A DNA stretch of 64,000 nucleotides, from contig NZ_KV440953.1 in assembly GCF_001636425.1 (NCBI RefSeq), forward strand, positions 4,336,001 to 4,400,000. Direction: 5' to 3'. Below the pieces are notes generated by a model, which saw nothing but the letters and a program-made list of their open reading frames with translations, did not search any database and was not told where the DNA came from. Positions within the stretch are counted from its first letter, which is position 1. Every line of letters starts with the position of its first letter. Positions 16,937-27,437 of the stretch are shown one piece after another. The stretch is from Heyndrickxia acidicola. GTDB lineage: Bacteria; Bacillota; Bacilli; Bacillales; Bacillaceae_C. A program made the translations under genes and the position numbers.

Positions 16937-17848
16937 TTACCCATTTGATAAATTATCCTTTAACATGTTGCTGACTTTTTGTTTTTCCTGATCGCTGACG
17001 TGGAAAAAGTAGACGCCGCCCTCCGTTGAGCCTGTCCCCTGAACTTCGTATTCCTGGACATTGCTGCGGGCATCGCGATAATTAGATGCAATATTTTTCA
17101 TGTCATCCAGCGTCAAATTGGTTTTTACATTATTCCCAAGAGCTGCAAGTATTTTTGTGTAGCTTCCAATGGACTGGATTTTAGCTGCTTTATTCATAAT
17201 GGCAGTCAAGACTTCACGCTGGCGTTGGTTTCTGCCAAAATCTCCGTTTGGATCCTCATGCCGCATGCGGACATATCCAAGGGCTTCCGGCCCGTTCAAT
17301 GTAAGGTTGCCTTTTGTGTAGTGGAAGCCTTTTTTATAATACCCTTCATCGGTCCAATCCACCGTGTTATAAACCGTGACGCCGCCGACTGCATCAACGA
17401 GCGCACTTAATGCTTCCATATTAATGCGAATATAATAATCCAATTTAATGCCAGTGAAGTTTTCAATTGTCTGCATGGATAAAGCTGGACCGCCGTATGC
17501 ATAGGCTGCGTTGATTTTATGTACTCCCCGGCCCGGAATGGTCACTTGGGTATCACGCGGAATGCTGACAATTTGCATTTTTTGTTTTTCAGGATTGACG
17601 GTTACGACCATGGTTGAGTCTGAGCGTCCCACGTCATTGGTGCGTTCATCTACTCCTAGTAGTAAAATGGAAATTGGCTGGGGGGCACTGCTCGTGAGTT
17701 TAGGAGGTGTGTGATTTTTCAGCTTGATATCGACATGCATTTTAGTGGCTGCTGTCTGGACCGAATTCCACAGGTAAAATCCGTATCCCCCAATGGCTAC
17801 AATAATGACTGCGATTGGAACAAGAATAAATAGTAGTTTCTTTTTCAT
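16937..17848 (-). CDS. LytR-CpsA-Psr family wall polymer ligase (TagU-like)
   Basis: A protein of 303 residues: a short cytoplasmic tail, one membrane helix (about 5-27) and an outer LCP domain. Typical motifs are ILLLGVDERTNDVGRSDSTM, IPRDTQV, GGPALSMQTIENFTG, and YVRMRHEDPNGDFGRNQRQR with the conserved arginines. The enzyme moves teichoic acid or another undecaprenyl-linked polymer onto peptidoglycan. The tagO and tagA genes elsewhere in the window supply the linkage unit for such polymers. I prefer ATG 17848, which gives the family's usual length and has AGAGG about 10 bases upstream. The TTG start at 17881 lacks a ribosome site. Confidence 0.88.
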   Translation of the reverse strand: MKKKLLFILVPIAVIIVAIGGYGFYLWNSVQTAATKMHVDIKLKNHTPPKLTSSAPQPISILLLGVDERTNDVGRSDSTMVVTVNPEKQKMQIVSIPRDTQVTIPGRGVHKINAAYAYGGPALSMQTIENFTGIKLDYYIRINMEALSALVDAVGGVTVYNTVDWTDEGYYKKGFHYTKGNLTLNGPEALGYVRMRHEDPNGDFGRNQRQREVLTAIMNKAAKIQSIGSYTKILAALGNNVKTNLTLDDMKNIASNYRDARSNVQEYEVQGTGSTEGGVYFFHVSDQEKQKVSNMLKDNLSNG

Positions 17849-18136
17849 TTTTTGATTGTCCTCTTTCTTAATTTTAGACAAACGTCTTAAACTTTCTTTA
17901 TATTCCTAATATATTAATAGTTTACTCGTTTTCCTTATAATAGGAAATACCTTTCGAAAAGATTTATGGTACGGGAAAAAAGTGTTGATGTTTTATCAAC
18001 ACTTCATGTCAATAGTTTTATCCATTTTTTACGTTTAGCCTGTTCATTTACGCTGCAGGCCTTCTCTTGCCGCAGGCGAAAGGGGGATCCTGCTAAGCGG
18101 GGTCTTCTACCTTGCATGAGCCTCCCATATCATTTT

Positions 18137-18775
18137 TTAAAAATGAATAAATTCCCCGATAGCAATGATTACAATAATCACTCCGCTAATGATCGTTCCA
18201 AATTGCCCTAGATTCCAGGAACCGATTCGTACTGAAGAGAGCTTATATCCAAGCTTAATCCCAATCCAGACACTGATAAAGCTTCCGCAGGCTGCGGTTA
18301 ATGAAATAACAAATGGGGAGAAGCCTAGTAACCCGGCGCCCAATCCATTTGTCAGGGCATTTGCTGAAAGGGCAATTCCAAGAACAATGGCTTCCAGCCA
18401 GCTGATTTCCCCTGACTTATCCCGGTCTGCGGACTCTGGATTTTTTAAAATGCCCGATAGTCCGTGAGAAGACTGCTCAGAGGAAGCATTGGCTGTGTTT
18501 TTTTCTTTGTCCCGCGGTACTGCCAATAAGATAATTCGAATGCCAATAATGATCAGTATAAAGGCTCCGGCCAAAATGGGGAAGATTCCCGGAAGAATTT
18601 TGGACAGCCAGAGTCCAAACGTAATTCCTGCCTCGCTCATCAGGAAGCAAATAAAGGCAATGATAAAGTTTGCAAACAATCTTATTCTTATTTTTCGTAT
18701 CCCGTAAGATATGCCCACACCTAAATTATCTATACTGGATGAAAAGGCAAAAGCCAATATGAGAATCCATGACAA
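18137..18775 (-). CDS. ytaF: Sporulation membrane protein YtaF (MntP/DUF204-like)
   Basis: A protein of 212 residues with six hydrophobic helices in two halves. The first half starts AFAFSSSIDNLGVGISYGIR and the second has VLGIALSANALTNGLGAGLLG, an inverted-like repeat with conserved Asp/Asn in helices 1 and 4, as in the LysE/MntP superfamily. A hydrophilic central loop (about 90-120) separates the halves. It matches YtaF, found in spore formers and of unclear function; related MntP proteins export Mn2+. The start is TTG with AAGGAG about 10 bases upstream. GTGTTGA/TCAACAC hairpins lie on both sides of the gene (17981-18003 and 18841-18861). Confidence 0.82.
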   Translation of the reverse strand: MSWILILAFAFSSSIDNLGVGISYGIRKIRIRLFANFIIAFICFLMSEAGITFGLWLSKILPGIFPILAGAFILIIIGIRIILLAVPRDKEKNTANASSEQSSHGLSGILKNPESADRDKSGEISWLEAIVLGIALSANALTNGLGAGLLGFSPFVISLTAACGSFISVWIGIKLGYKLSSVRIGSWNLGQFGTIISGVIIVIIAIGEFIHF

Positions 18776-18977
18776 ATGGCATCACTCCTTTTTGCCATTG
18801 TATTAGTCCAATTGTTAAAAAGTGCTTGTCACCTAAAAAAGTGTTGATTCCCTTTCAACACCCCTTGTAGCCGTTTAAAATAATCGAGAGAAGATTAAAT
18901 CGCGAGGAGGTAAATTATGGGATAAGAAAGAATATCTATATAAATAAGAAATAGAAAAAGGAGGTGGGGACAAGGGA

Positions 18978-19322
18978 ATGAAGAAGCCACTTTATCTGCT
19001 TACAGCACTTCTATTGGTAAACGGATGCTCTTCTGAAACTGTAAATCATACATCATCACAAGGGAGCTGGGCAACGGGCAATTTAATAAACTTTCACCAT
19101 GTATCCTATACAGGCACAGACAAAACAGTGGAAAAGGTGGAATCAAAGATCGGAACAATTGCTCAGTCATCTACAAACGAACAGGATGAGAATGATGAGA
19201 ATTTTTCCAATACGTATCCAAAAGGGACCAATCTCTATAAAATTCCCGGTATACCGATCAAAGAAGCGATTGCGATTGAAGTAAGGAAGCATCATTATGT
19301 AAAAGCAGTTAAGTGGAAATAA
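18978..19322 (+). CDS. Small lipoprotein of unknown function
   Basis: A protein of 114 residues with a signal sequence ending LLVNGC, a lipobox-like site (Cys17), so it is probably lipid-anchored on the outer face of the membrane. The mature part is hydrophilic, rich in Ser, Thr, Asn and Glu, and has KGTNLYKIPGIPIKEAIAIEV near the end, which looks folded. I recognise no family. AAGGAGGTGGGG precedes the ATG. It lies alone between divergent ytaF and the glp operon leader. Confidence 0.65.
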   Translation: MKKPLYLLTALLLVNGCSSETVNHTSSQGSWATGNLINFHHVSYTGTDKTVEKVESKIGTIAQSSTNEQDENDENFSNTYPKGTNLYKIPGIPIKEAIAIEVRKHHYVKAVKWK

Positions 19323-19399
19323 CTGTGCCTAACACCAGGCTCGCGACTAAATGAACATAAATGGAAGCTTAACCATATTTAAAATATTGAGAAAAATAT

Positions 19400-19428
19400 T
19401 TGACAACGCTTTCATAGGCTAGTATGAT
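19400..19428 (+). promoter_or_regulatory. glpFK promoter with overlapping cre site
   Basis: TTGACA (19400-19405), a 17-bp spacer and TATGAT (19423-19428) form a strong sigma-A promoter. TGACAACGCTTTCA (19401-19414) matches the cre consensus TGWAANCGNTNWCA at all but one position and overlaps the -35 box, so CcpA should repress the operon when glucose is present. Confidence 0.8.
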
Positions 19429-19463
19429 TAGACTATAAGTTAATACTTGTGACGGAGAAGCGG

Positions 19464-19518
19464 AGACTCACACAGATGCCTTTTAGATTAGGGCTTATTC
19501 TGTTGTGAGTCTTTTTTC
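19464..19518 (+). promoter_or_regulatory. Leader terminator, probable GlpP antitermination site
   Basis: AGACTCACA (19464-19472) pairs with TGTGAGTCT (19504-19512) and is followed by a T run, all inside the untranslated leader of glpF. In B. subtilis the glpFK and glpD leaders have such a terminator, which GlpP bypasses when glycerol-3-phosphate is present. The regulator gene is not in this window. Confidence 0.78.
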
Positions 19519-19559
19519 GTTGCAAAAATATAGTAAAAAAAGAAGAGGGGGAGATTGTT

Positions 19560-20384
19560 TTGACGCCGTTTGCTGCAGAGGTTATTGGAACCATGATCTT
19601 AATCATTTTTGGAAATGGGATTGGAGCAGGATCTTCGTTGAAGAAATCCTATGCAAACAATGCAGGGTGGATTGTCATCACCATTACTTGGGGGCTTGCA
19701 GTGACAATGGGGGTGTTTGCCGCAGGCTCGGTCAGCGGTGCGCACTTAAATCCTGCTGTAACGATAGCGATGGCGATCAATGGAAGCTTTTCTTGGTCGA
19801 GTGTTCCAAGCTATATTCTGGCACAGATGATTGGTGCCATTCTGGGGGCAGCTATTGTTTTCCTTCACTATTTGCCGCACTGGAAAGCAACAGATGATCC
19901 AGCTGCGAAACTGGGGGTTTTTGCTACTGCACCCGCTATTCAACATACATTTTCTAATCTTTTAAGTGAAATCATTGGTACATTTATTTTAGTACTTGGA
20001 CTGCTGTTTATTGGAGCAAATAAATTTTCAGAAGGGTTGAATCCTTTGGCAGTGGGCTTGCTCATCGTGGTAATCGGTATGGCACTGGGAGGAACTACAG
20101 GGTATGCCATTAACCCTGCCCGTGACCTCGGCCCTCGTATTGCACACTTCTTGCTGCCAATTCCGGGAAAAGGAAAATCTAATTGGGGCTATGCCTGGAT
20201 TCCAGTAGTCGGTCCTATCTTAGGCGGGGCACTGGGGGCTGTATTTTATAAAGCTGTTTTTAAAGGCGATGTTACCGGCCTTTTCTGGGGCATTCTTGCT
20301 CTGAATCTGGTAGTCTTAATTTTAGCCTACTTATTTGGCAAAAAATCTGAAAATGAAATGGATAAGTCCAAAATTGCAGCGTAA
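19560..20384 (+). CDS. glpF: Glycerol uptake facilitator
   Basis: An aquaglyceroporin of 274 residues with six helices and two half-helices. The two pore motifs are HLNPAVT (near residue 63) and INPARDLGPR (near 185), both intact; the Asp after the second NPA marks glycerol facilitators rather than water channels. It lets glycerol diffuse into the cell, where GlpK traps it. It starts at TTG with AGGGGGAG upstream. It is first in the glpFK operon, 56 bp before glpK, behind the CcpA- and GlpP-controlled leader. Confidence 0.95.
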   Translation: MTPFAAEVIGTMILIIFGNGIGAGSSLKKSYANNAGWIVITITWGLAVTMGVFAAGSVSGAHLNPAVTIAMAINGSFSWSSVPSYILAQMIGAILGAAIVFLHYLPHWKATDDPAAKLGVFATAPAIQHTFSNLLSEIIGTFILVLGLLFIGANKFSEGLNPLAVGLLIVVIGMALGGTTGYAINPARDLGPRIAHFLLPIPGKGKSNWGYAWIPVVGPILGGALGAVFYKAVFKGDVTGLFWGILALNLVVLILAYLFGKKSENEMDKSKIAA

Positions 20385-20425
20385 TGTACAAACAAAGGGA
20401 AGAAAAAGAGACTAAATCACAATAG

Positions 20426-21931
<1,506 letters not shown>

Positions 21932-21954
21932 GAAATAACGGGAATGAAGTGAAA

Positions 21955-22003
21955 AGAACTGCCGGGCATGCAAGAGATGATGCGGTCCCGGCGGTTCTTT
22001 TTT
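21955..22003 (+). terminator. Terminator of glpFK
   Basis: AGAACTGCCGGG (21955-21966) pairs perfectly with CCCGGCGGTTCT (21987-21998) apart from one G-T-type mismatch; six T follow. Confidence 0.9.
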
Positions 22004-22084
22004 GTGGAGCTTGGCCGGTTGTGGTGCTTTTGTACAGTAAAGCGGTGAACAGGGTATGTGTTATGCTGTTGATTAGGTATAAAT

Positions 22085-22145
22085 GCCCGATTTGCCCGAA
22101 AAACAATAATTTTCGCCCGAAAAAGGTCAAATTTCGCCCGAAAAA
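22085..22145. repeat. 21-bp-period array, word TTTCGCCCGAAAA
   Basis: GCCCG starts at 22094, 22115 and 22136, exactly 21 bp apart, with one extra copy at 22085 out of phase. Each copy sits in a small near-palindrome TTT(C/G)GCCCGAAA. The array lies downstream of the glpFK terminator in a 311-bp gap with no gene. The nearby AGCTTAC/GTAAGCT hairpin at 22158-22180 has no T run. Confidence 0.65.
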
Positions 22146-22314
22146 CTCATCGGCATAGCTTACCCATTGGGTGTAAGCTGCTATAAGATGCGAAGCGGAA
22201 GCCTTTGATACCCATTATTATTCACATTACGTTTCTGAACCAGGCTACTGTTTTATTTTTCCACGCGTTTTATTATATAATGGATTTGATAGTTCCAATA
22301 TTAGGAGGAAAACG

Positions 22315-22596
22315 ATGAAAAAAGTACTGCTTGCAGGCGTGGTCTTGCTCGTGATGCTGTTAACCAATCCAAGCAAGGACGAGTATGTTCAATGGCTGAC
22401 GGACAAGGCGAAAGAAAAAAGCAATAATTCACTGGTGAATGCAGGAATTCAGTTGCTCGGACCCCATATTTTTTCGGCTGTTACGAAAGAGGATAATTGG
22501 CTTTTTATCAGCTACTATGATACGAAGATTCAGAATCATGAAATAAAGGCATTGGGCCTGTTCAAGCATTTCATTCCACTCTCTGAGCAAAGCTAA
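22315..22596 (+). CDS. Small membrane-anchored or secreted protein, DUF4359-like
   Basis: A protein of 93 residues. One N-terminal helix (about 3-19) could be a signal anchor. It is followed by NPSKDEYVQWLTDKAKE and a hydrophobic C-terminal half with NWLFISYYDTKI and GLFKHFIPL. The NPS-x-EY-xx-W pattern is what I associate with DUF4359, a domain of unknown function; that assignment is from memory and is moderate. AGGAGG lies 6 bases before the ATG. It is a single gene before the RsbR paralogue. Confidence 0.6.
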   Translation: MKKVLLAGVVLLVMLLTNPSKDEYVQWLTDKAKEKSNNSLVNAGIQLLGPHIFSAVTKEDNWLFISYYDTKIQNHEIKALGLFKHFIPLSEQS

Positions 22597-22731
22597 CGGA
22601 AGATTGCCGCATGAGATTTTTTCCATTATGATATAAACTCGTGTTCATCGGGAACTTATCTTGTGACTATGATAAAATAGAGTTATTCGTTCATTTTTAA
22701 GGTACAGTATAAATTAATCGAGGTGGATTAC

Positions 22732-23616
22732 ATGACTCAAACGGAACAAAGGAATCAGCATGATCAGGCATTATATGAATATCTAAATGAAAATATGCCG
22801 AATATCACGGAGGATTGGCTTCAGCGAAGGACAATGGAAGCTGGATCGATTTATTCTCTCAACGCCAATAAATCCATCGAGCGGCTATTGCGCGAACAAA
22901 ATACTCGAACGCTTCTTACTGTGAGTGAAATCTTGATTGATAATGATGCTTTTGAAAAAAGCATGAAGGACTGGGCTATTGATGTCGCAAAAAGCAGGGT
23001 AGAGATGGATACGCCTGTTTATGAAGTGATGGCAGCCCTCAGCAGAGTAAGAGAGTCCTATTGGCGTTATGTTGAAAAATTTTCTGCTGAAAATGAAGAG
23101 ATAGAAAAAGAGGATATCTTAAAATGGAGCAACGTTATCCATACAGCATTTGACCGTTTGATTAATAGCTTCGTAGAGTCCTACTATAAAATTACCAGAA
23201 CCAGACTGTATGCCCAGCAAGCTCTAATAGATGAATTAAGTTCTCCCGTAATTCCCATCATGGATCATATTGCGGTGCTTCCACTCATTGGCGACATCGA
23301 TACCAAGCGGGCAAAAATGATTCAGGAAATTATACCAAGCAAATGTGCAGAAGCCAATATTCAGCATCTGTTTATCGATCTATCGGGTGTAACGATTGTG
23401 GATACGATGGTGGCCCAGCAAATTTATCATCTGACTCAAATTTTAAACCTGCTTGGCATTCACTCCACAATCTCAGGCATACGCCCTGAAGTAGCGCAAA
23501 CGTCCATTCAGCTGGGACTGGATTTCAGCAGAATTGACACCTTCAGCTCATTAAAGCAGGCGTTAGGAAAATTGGGTATTCGCTGGGAAGTCTTTGATCA
23601 AACTGCCAAAATCTAA
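22732..23616 (+). CDS. RsbR-family stressosome protein (RsbR paralogue)
   Basis: A protein of 294 residues. The variable N-terminal sensor half (about 1-160) is all-helical and non-haem globin-like, as in RsbRA-RD. The C-terminal STAS domain (about 165-285) keeps ELSSPVIPIMDHIAVLPLIGDIDTKRA and IDLSGVTIVDTMVAQQI. The two threonines (in DIDTKRA and VDTMVA) sit where RsbT phosphorylates RsbR. It should join RsbS and RsbT in the stressosome that gates sigma-B. No rsbS or rsbT is near, as is usual for orphan paralogues. I start at ATG 22732, with GAGGTGG 6 bases upstream; a GTG three codons earlier is in frame. Confidence 0.88.
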   Translation: MTQTEQRNQHDQALYEYLNENMPNITEDWLQRRTMEAGSIYSLNANKSIERLLREQNTRTLLTVSEILIDNDAFEKSMKDWAIDVAKSRVEMDTPVYEVMAALSRVRESYWRYVEKFSAENEEIEKEDILKWSNVIHTAFDRLINSFVESYYKITRTRLYAQQALIDELSSPVIPIMDHIAVLPLIGDIDTKRAKMIQEIIPSKCAEANIQHLFIDLSGVTIVDTMVAQQIYHLTQILNLLGIHSTISGIRPEVAQTSIQLGLDFSRIDTFSSLKQALGKLGIRWEVFDQTAKI

Positions 23617-23635
23617 ATAAAATGAGAACAGACTG

Positions 23636-23657
23636 CCTGGCTTCGGCCGGGTTTTTT
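23636..23657 (+). terminator. Terminator with TTCG tetraloop
   Basis: CCTGGC (23636-23641) pairs with GCCGGG (23646-23651) around a TTCG loop, followed by six T. Confidence 0.85.
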
Positions 23658-23734
23658 AATAGTTGCAAAATAGTAGTTAAGTCTCCAGAATTTAGTATAA
23701 TAGAATAAGAGAATCTTTGGAGGTGCACACTTTT

Positions 23735-25426
23735 TTGAAAAAAATAAGGTTGTTGTCAGCTGCTCTAGCCACGGTTTTTTGTTATTCCGGCATTCATTTA
23801 CTACCCGTATCCGCTTCAACTAACACAGGTACACTTGTCTCCAATGCCATAAAAGCCGGAAAGGTATTGTCAGATGCTACTGATGTGGACCATAAAGCGA
23901 ATGGAAGCAATGTTCCGTAAAAAGAATATAACGATGCCAAAAGCAAATACAGTTCAGCTTTAAATGCTGTAAAAAAACTGTCTTCCGGCAAGACTAAAAC
24001 GGGCTACTTAAACAGTTTAAAAATTGTCCAAAATGAAATTACTCAAGGAAGCCACTATATTGATGCCGTACATGCCGGGCAATCGCAGGCAAAAATTAGA
24101 GCACTCGTGGAAAATGACAGCAAGGCTTCAACCATTACCACACAGCTCCTTAAGGACTATTCTTCCTTAGCTTATTATGATAAAAAATATACCCCTGTAT
24201 TCAAGGCGGTGGTTGGAACCAAGACACGAAACACCATCATTAATATGTACCCAAGCCCGGCTGAAAAAGACTTGGCCGCTTTAGCCACACCTGTAAAAGT
24301 CAAAAATGCGATTCTGTCTGCTGAAGGGTTAATAAAGAACAGCCCGTCCAAGCTGGCTGATCAGTACAAGATTATTGTTTTTAATATGGATCAAGTCACA
24401 CAATCCAGCTATAAGGACCAGCTGAAAAAAGACACAGCCTTTCTGGCGGCGTCTATTCCTTCAACGTATAAAACCGGACAGCTTGCCGCATTGATCCAAA
24501 TGGAGCCTCAATTTGAGCAGCTGGATGGATTGGTCTCTAAGTGGAAGTCAGATGCTTTAGTACCAGGCATTTATTCATCCATCACATCAGAAATGAAAAG
24601 TTTTTCAGGAACCGACCAATCCAACCTGCAAAAACGTCTATCTGATATCATGGACCGGCTGAAGGCAAGCCCTGCGGACATCAAGAATATGCTCGATCTT
24701 GCTGCACGAAAATACGGCATTCCCCCGGAAATTGTAAAATCCATTGCTTTGACGGAAAACGGAAGCCTCACGCAATTTACCAGCAGCGGCGATGTGTTCA
24801 CAAGCTTGGACAGTGGCTATGGTATTATGCAGGTTACACCTCTTTCTCCTTCGGACTCCAGCTATGACTGGAATCGTGTGAAATATGACCTTCAATATAA
24901 TATTGAGACGGGTGTCCAAATTCTTAAAGAGAAATGGGGATACAAATCCCTGCCAACAGTAAACCATCAAAATATAAACAGCCTCGAGGATTGGTATTTT
25001 GCAGTCATGGCGTATAACAGCGTGTCTCAAGTGAATACTCCGGGGAACGGAAAAGCTTATCAAGATAAAGTCTACAGATATCTGTTTAATGATGCTCTGA
25101 TCGAAGGCGATACTTTTACAAAACCGGTCATAAAAGAACCGGTTACCATGAATGGTACTCAGTTTAACGCCGCAAGTTATACAACAAACTATCAGCATGT
25201 CTCCACACAAATGCATCAAACAGGAGATAAAGTGACCCTTCTAAAAGGAGCTCGTTTGAGGCAAAGTACGTCTACAAACGCACAATATATTACTTTATCT
25301 GTATCCCAGCAGGTTTCTCTGGCCAGCGGCCCAATTGAGGACAATACACCTTCTAACTTGTATTGCTGGTACAAAGTGTTGTACAACGGAAAATCGTATT
25401 ATGTAGCATCCATCAATATACAGTAA
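23735..25426 (+). pseudogene. Secreted lytic transglycosylase (SLT) with SH3-like domain, interrupted by one nonsense codon
   Basis: One frame runs from TTG 23735 to 25426, except for TAA at 23918-23920. Read through, it gives about 563 residues. There is a signal peptide ending near SVSAS-like PVSAST, a helical region, an SLT domain (TENGS with the catalytic Glu, GYGIMQVTP, AYNSVSQ), and a C-terminal SH3-like stretch with GARLRQSTS and WYKVLYNGKSYYV. Sequence on both sides of the stop is normal coding sequence, and there is no ribosome site before the GTG at 24107, so the gene is probably off. The TAA is one base from CAA, GAA or AAA. A sequencing error is the main alternative. Confidence 0.8.
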
Positions 25427-25452
25427 AACGGGGCCGTGCGCCTCGTTTTTTA
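25427..25452 (+). terminator. Terminator after the SLT pseudogene
   Basis: AACGGGG (25427-25433) pairs with CCTCGTT (25441-25447), with one G-T pair, followed by a T run. It overlaps the last base of the reading frame. Confidence 0.75.
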
Positions 25453-25598
25453 TTTTTATTTTAACCTGCTGAATTCTCCTCATTCACCCTTACATTACCA
25501 TTTTTAAAATCATATTTTTTGCTCATTCTAAATAAAAAGAAGGCTGTTTTATGCATATGTCACGAAAAAAGCCAAAAGGATGAACGGGAGGGAGTCAG

Positions 25599-26213
25599 TT
25601 GCCTGTACGATTGCTAGTGTTAATGATTTGGAATTATCTTGATCCTGTTTGTAATTTTTTTCGGCGGCTTGAATGGATAGGCGGAGACTCCCGGCAGGAT
25701 TGTGTTTTCAGGGTCCGCCTCACTACCTATAAGGGGAGAGAGCTTTTTTTACAGGACGGCTCTGTCATTAAAAAGAACGATTGCCTTGTTAAAATTCATC
25801 TTCATAATATCCGGATTTTAAAGGAAGTAAGAAGGATCAAAAGCCCTTTGCAGCGGGCACGAGCCATTTACCGAATGGTGGAAAAATCAATGCCTCTGCT
25901 TGCAGACTATATCTCAAACCATCCACAAAAGGACAGCATTAAAGGGATTATCGGTATAACCATGCTGGATAAGGGTGTCACGCAGCTCGGTTTTGAAAAA
26001 GCATACCCAAAAAGCAGACTGTATAAGATGTTTAAAGTGCTGACCCAGTTTCCCATTTTTTTGCTGGCCTCTACATCCCTTTCATTACGGCACATCCGCA
26101 GCCAAAAAACAGTGTATCTTGTAATGGCAAAAGAAAAAATGGTGTCGAAATACCATGCTGCCCTTGAGGAGCTTCAGGAGGTTAGCGCAGTGTCGGCGAA
26201 TGCAGAGCAGTGA
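25599..26213 (+). CDS. Protein of unknown function, possibly YkoP-like
   Basis: A basic protein of 204 residues without a signal peptide. It begins with a hydrophobic stretch (LLVLMIWNYLDPVCNFF), then a beta-rich part with FRVRLTTYKGREL and DGSVIKKNDCLVKIHLHN, then helices. The pattern of a short start, a DG-S-V-I-x2-GD-like turn and LVKIHLHN resembles the YkoP-type domain found alone or behind polysaccharide deacetylases in bacilli; I hold this loosely. It starts at TTG with GGGAGGGAG upstream. A single gene. Confidence 0.55.
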   Translation: MPVRLLVLMIWNYLDPVCNFFRRLEWIGGDSRQDCVFRVRLTTYKGRELFLQDGSVIKKNDCLVKIHLHNIRILKEVRRIKSPLQRARAIYRMVEKSMPLLADYISNHPQKDSIKGIIGITMLDKGVTQLGFEKAYPKSRLYKMFKVLTQFPIFLLASTSLSLRHIRSQKTVYLVMAKEKMVSKYHAALEELQEVSAVSANAEQ

Positions 26214-26385
26214 ATGCTCTATCTACTACTGGATAGGACATTCCGCTGTTTAAGCTCCATCATTATCGTAAAAATCTGGTTAAAATTACTAGTATGCGTA
26301 ATAAAATTGTAATGCTGGTGATATCTCCCTGTTACTCTATTTTTGTAAAGTAGGTTTAGATAAAACACACAGGGGGAAAACAAAG

Positions 26386-26829
26386 TTGTTAAAGAAAATT
26401 TTCACATTCTTGTTTCTTGCTACTATTATTTCCACGGTCGCCGTTTCACCATTTGTAAGTAAAGCTTCTACCTATCATACTAGAGCTGTTTCCGTTGCAA
26501 AATCCAACTTGGGAGTCAAATATGTTTGGGGCGGAATGTCACCAAGAGGATTTGATTGCTCGGGATTAGTTAAATATTCTTACGGAAAAGAAGGAAAGGT
26601 CTTGCCACGTACCGCTGCTTCTATGTTTACTGAAGGAAAAAGAGTTTCAAATCTTGCGGTGGGAGATTTAATGTTCTTTGCGGATAATAAAGCAGAAAGA
26701 CCTACACATGTTGCCATGTATATGGGGAACGGAAAAATGATACAAGCTGCTACGTCACATGGCGTGTCCATTGCTTCTATCAGTAACGTTTACTGGAAAC
26801 CGCGTTATGTAGGTGCAAAGCGTATCTAA
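26386..26829 (+). CDS. Secreted NlpC/P60 endopeptidase
   Basis: A compact protein of 147 residues: signal peptide (about 1-27, ending VSKAS) and one NlpC/P60 domain without any LysM or SH3 wall-binding part. The catalytic Cys lies in GFDCSGLVKYSY, the His in RPTHVAMYMGNG, and the third residue in ATSHGVSI, so the triad is complete. It should cut gamma-D-glutamyl-diaminopimelate bonds in stem peptides. It starts at TTG with an AGGGGG site. TGTAAT-N5-TGATAT, a poor match to a WalR box, lies near 26301-26317. It serves as the active counterpart to the dead domain at 4608. Confidence 0.9.
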   Translation: MLKKIFTFLFLATIISTVAVSPFVSKASTYHTRAVSVAKSNLGVKYVWGGMSPRGFDCSGLVKYSYGKEGKVLPRTAASMFTEGKRVSNLAVGDLMFFADNKAERPTHVAMYMGNGKMIQAATSHGVSIASISNVYWKPRYVGAKRI

Positions 26830-26866
26830 CAATATACCGCCGCATGGGATGCGGCTTATACTATGG

Positions 26867-26894
26867 AAAAAGGGCAATGGAAGCCCTTTTTTTG
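26867..26894 (+). terminator. Symmetric terminator between convergent genes
   Basis: AAAAGGGC (26868-26875) pairs with GCCCTTTT (26883-26890), with T runs on both strands. It serves the NlpC/P60 gene and the facing acetyltransferase gene. Confidence 0.8.
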
Positions 26895-27437
26895 TTACGT
26901 ATTAAACTTCTCCCACTCCTCACGAAGAATGCCCATGCGTATAGAGTCAAAATAGTTTCCCTCATAATAGCGGACCTTTCGGATGCGTGCCTCCATTTGC
27001 ATGCCCAGTTTCTCAGCAACACGAATCATGCGCTTGTTGCCGGACCAGGTAGTGAGCCCGACACGTACTAAAGGCAGGGTGTTGAAAATATGCTGCATCC
27101 AGAGTCTGAGAGTGCGTGTTCCCAGCCCTTTGCTCCAATCATTGGATTTATAGAGGGCAATCCCCATTTCCAGCCATCTTTTCTGCTCATCTTCAAAATA
27201 ATAGGAAACTGTCCCATACACCTCTTCATTCACAGTAATCACCCAATAATTTTCTTTCCCGATCCATTTTGGCGCTGTCTTTTCCAAGAATTCCTCAAAA
27301 GGCATTGATTTATGTGGAAAATAAGGAGCGTCCCACTTTTTCCATTCGGGTGCCTCTTCCTTATAGGAGAGCTCCCACAGTCTTTTTGCATCCTCCATTC
27401 GGATGGGGCGGATGGCCAGTTCTTGATCCTGATACAT
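26895..27437 (-). CDS. GNAT-family N-acetyltransferase (RimJ/RimL-like)
   Basis: A protein of 180 residues with one GNAT domain. It starts with IRPIRMEDAKRLWELSY, has a central YGTVSYYFEDEQKRWLEMGIALY, then the acetyl-CoA loop region WSKGLGTRTLRLW, and ends with GNKRMIRVAEKLGMQMEARIRKVRYYEGNYFD. It moves acetyl from acetyl-CoA to an amine, in this subgroup often a protein N-terminus or an amino acid or antibiotic. The substrate is unknown. ATG 27437 follows AAGAGGA. Confidence 0.85.
   Translation of the reverse strand: MYQDQELAIRPIRMEDAKRLWELSYKEEAPEWKKWDAPYFPHKSMPFEEFLEKTAPKWIGKENYWVITVNEEVYGTVSYYFEDEQKRWLEMGIALYKSNDWSKGLGTRTLRLWMQHIFNTLPLVRVGLTTWSGNKRMIRVAEKLGMQMEARIRKVRYYEGNYFDSIRMGILREEWEKFNT

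Noticed and set aside
26301-26317. WalR box before the active NlpC/P60 gene
   Set aside because: TGTAAT-N5-TGATAT matches the second half-site in only four of six bases; too weak to list.
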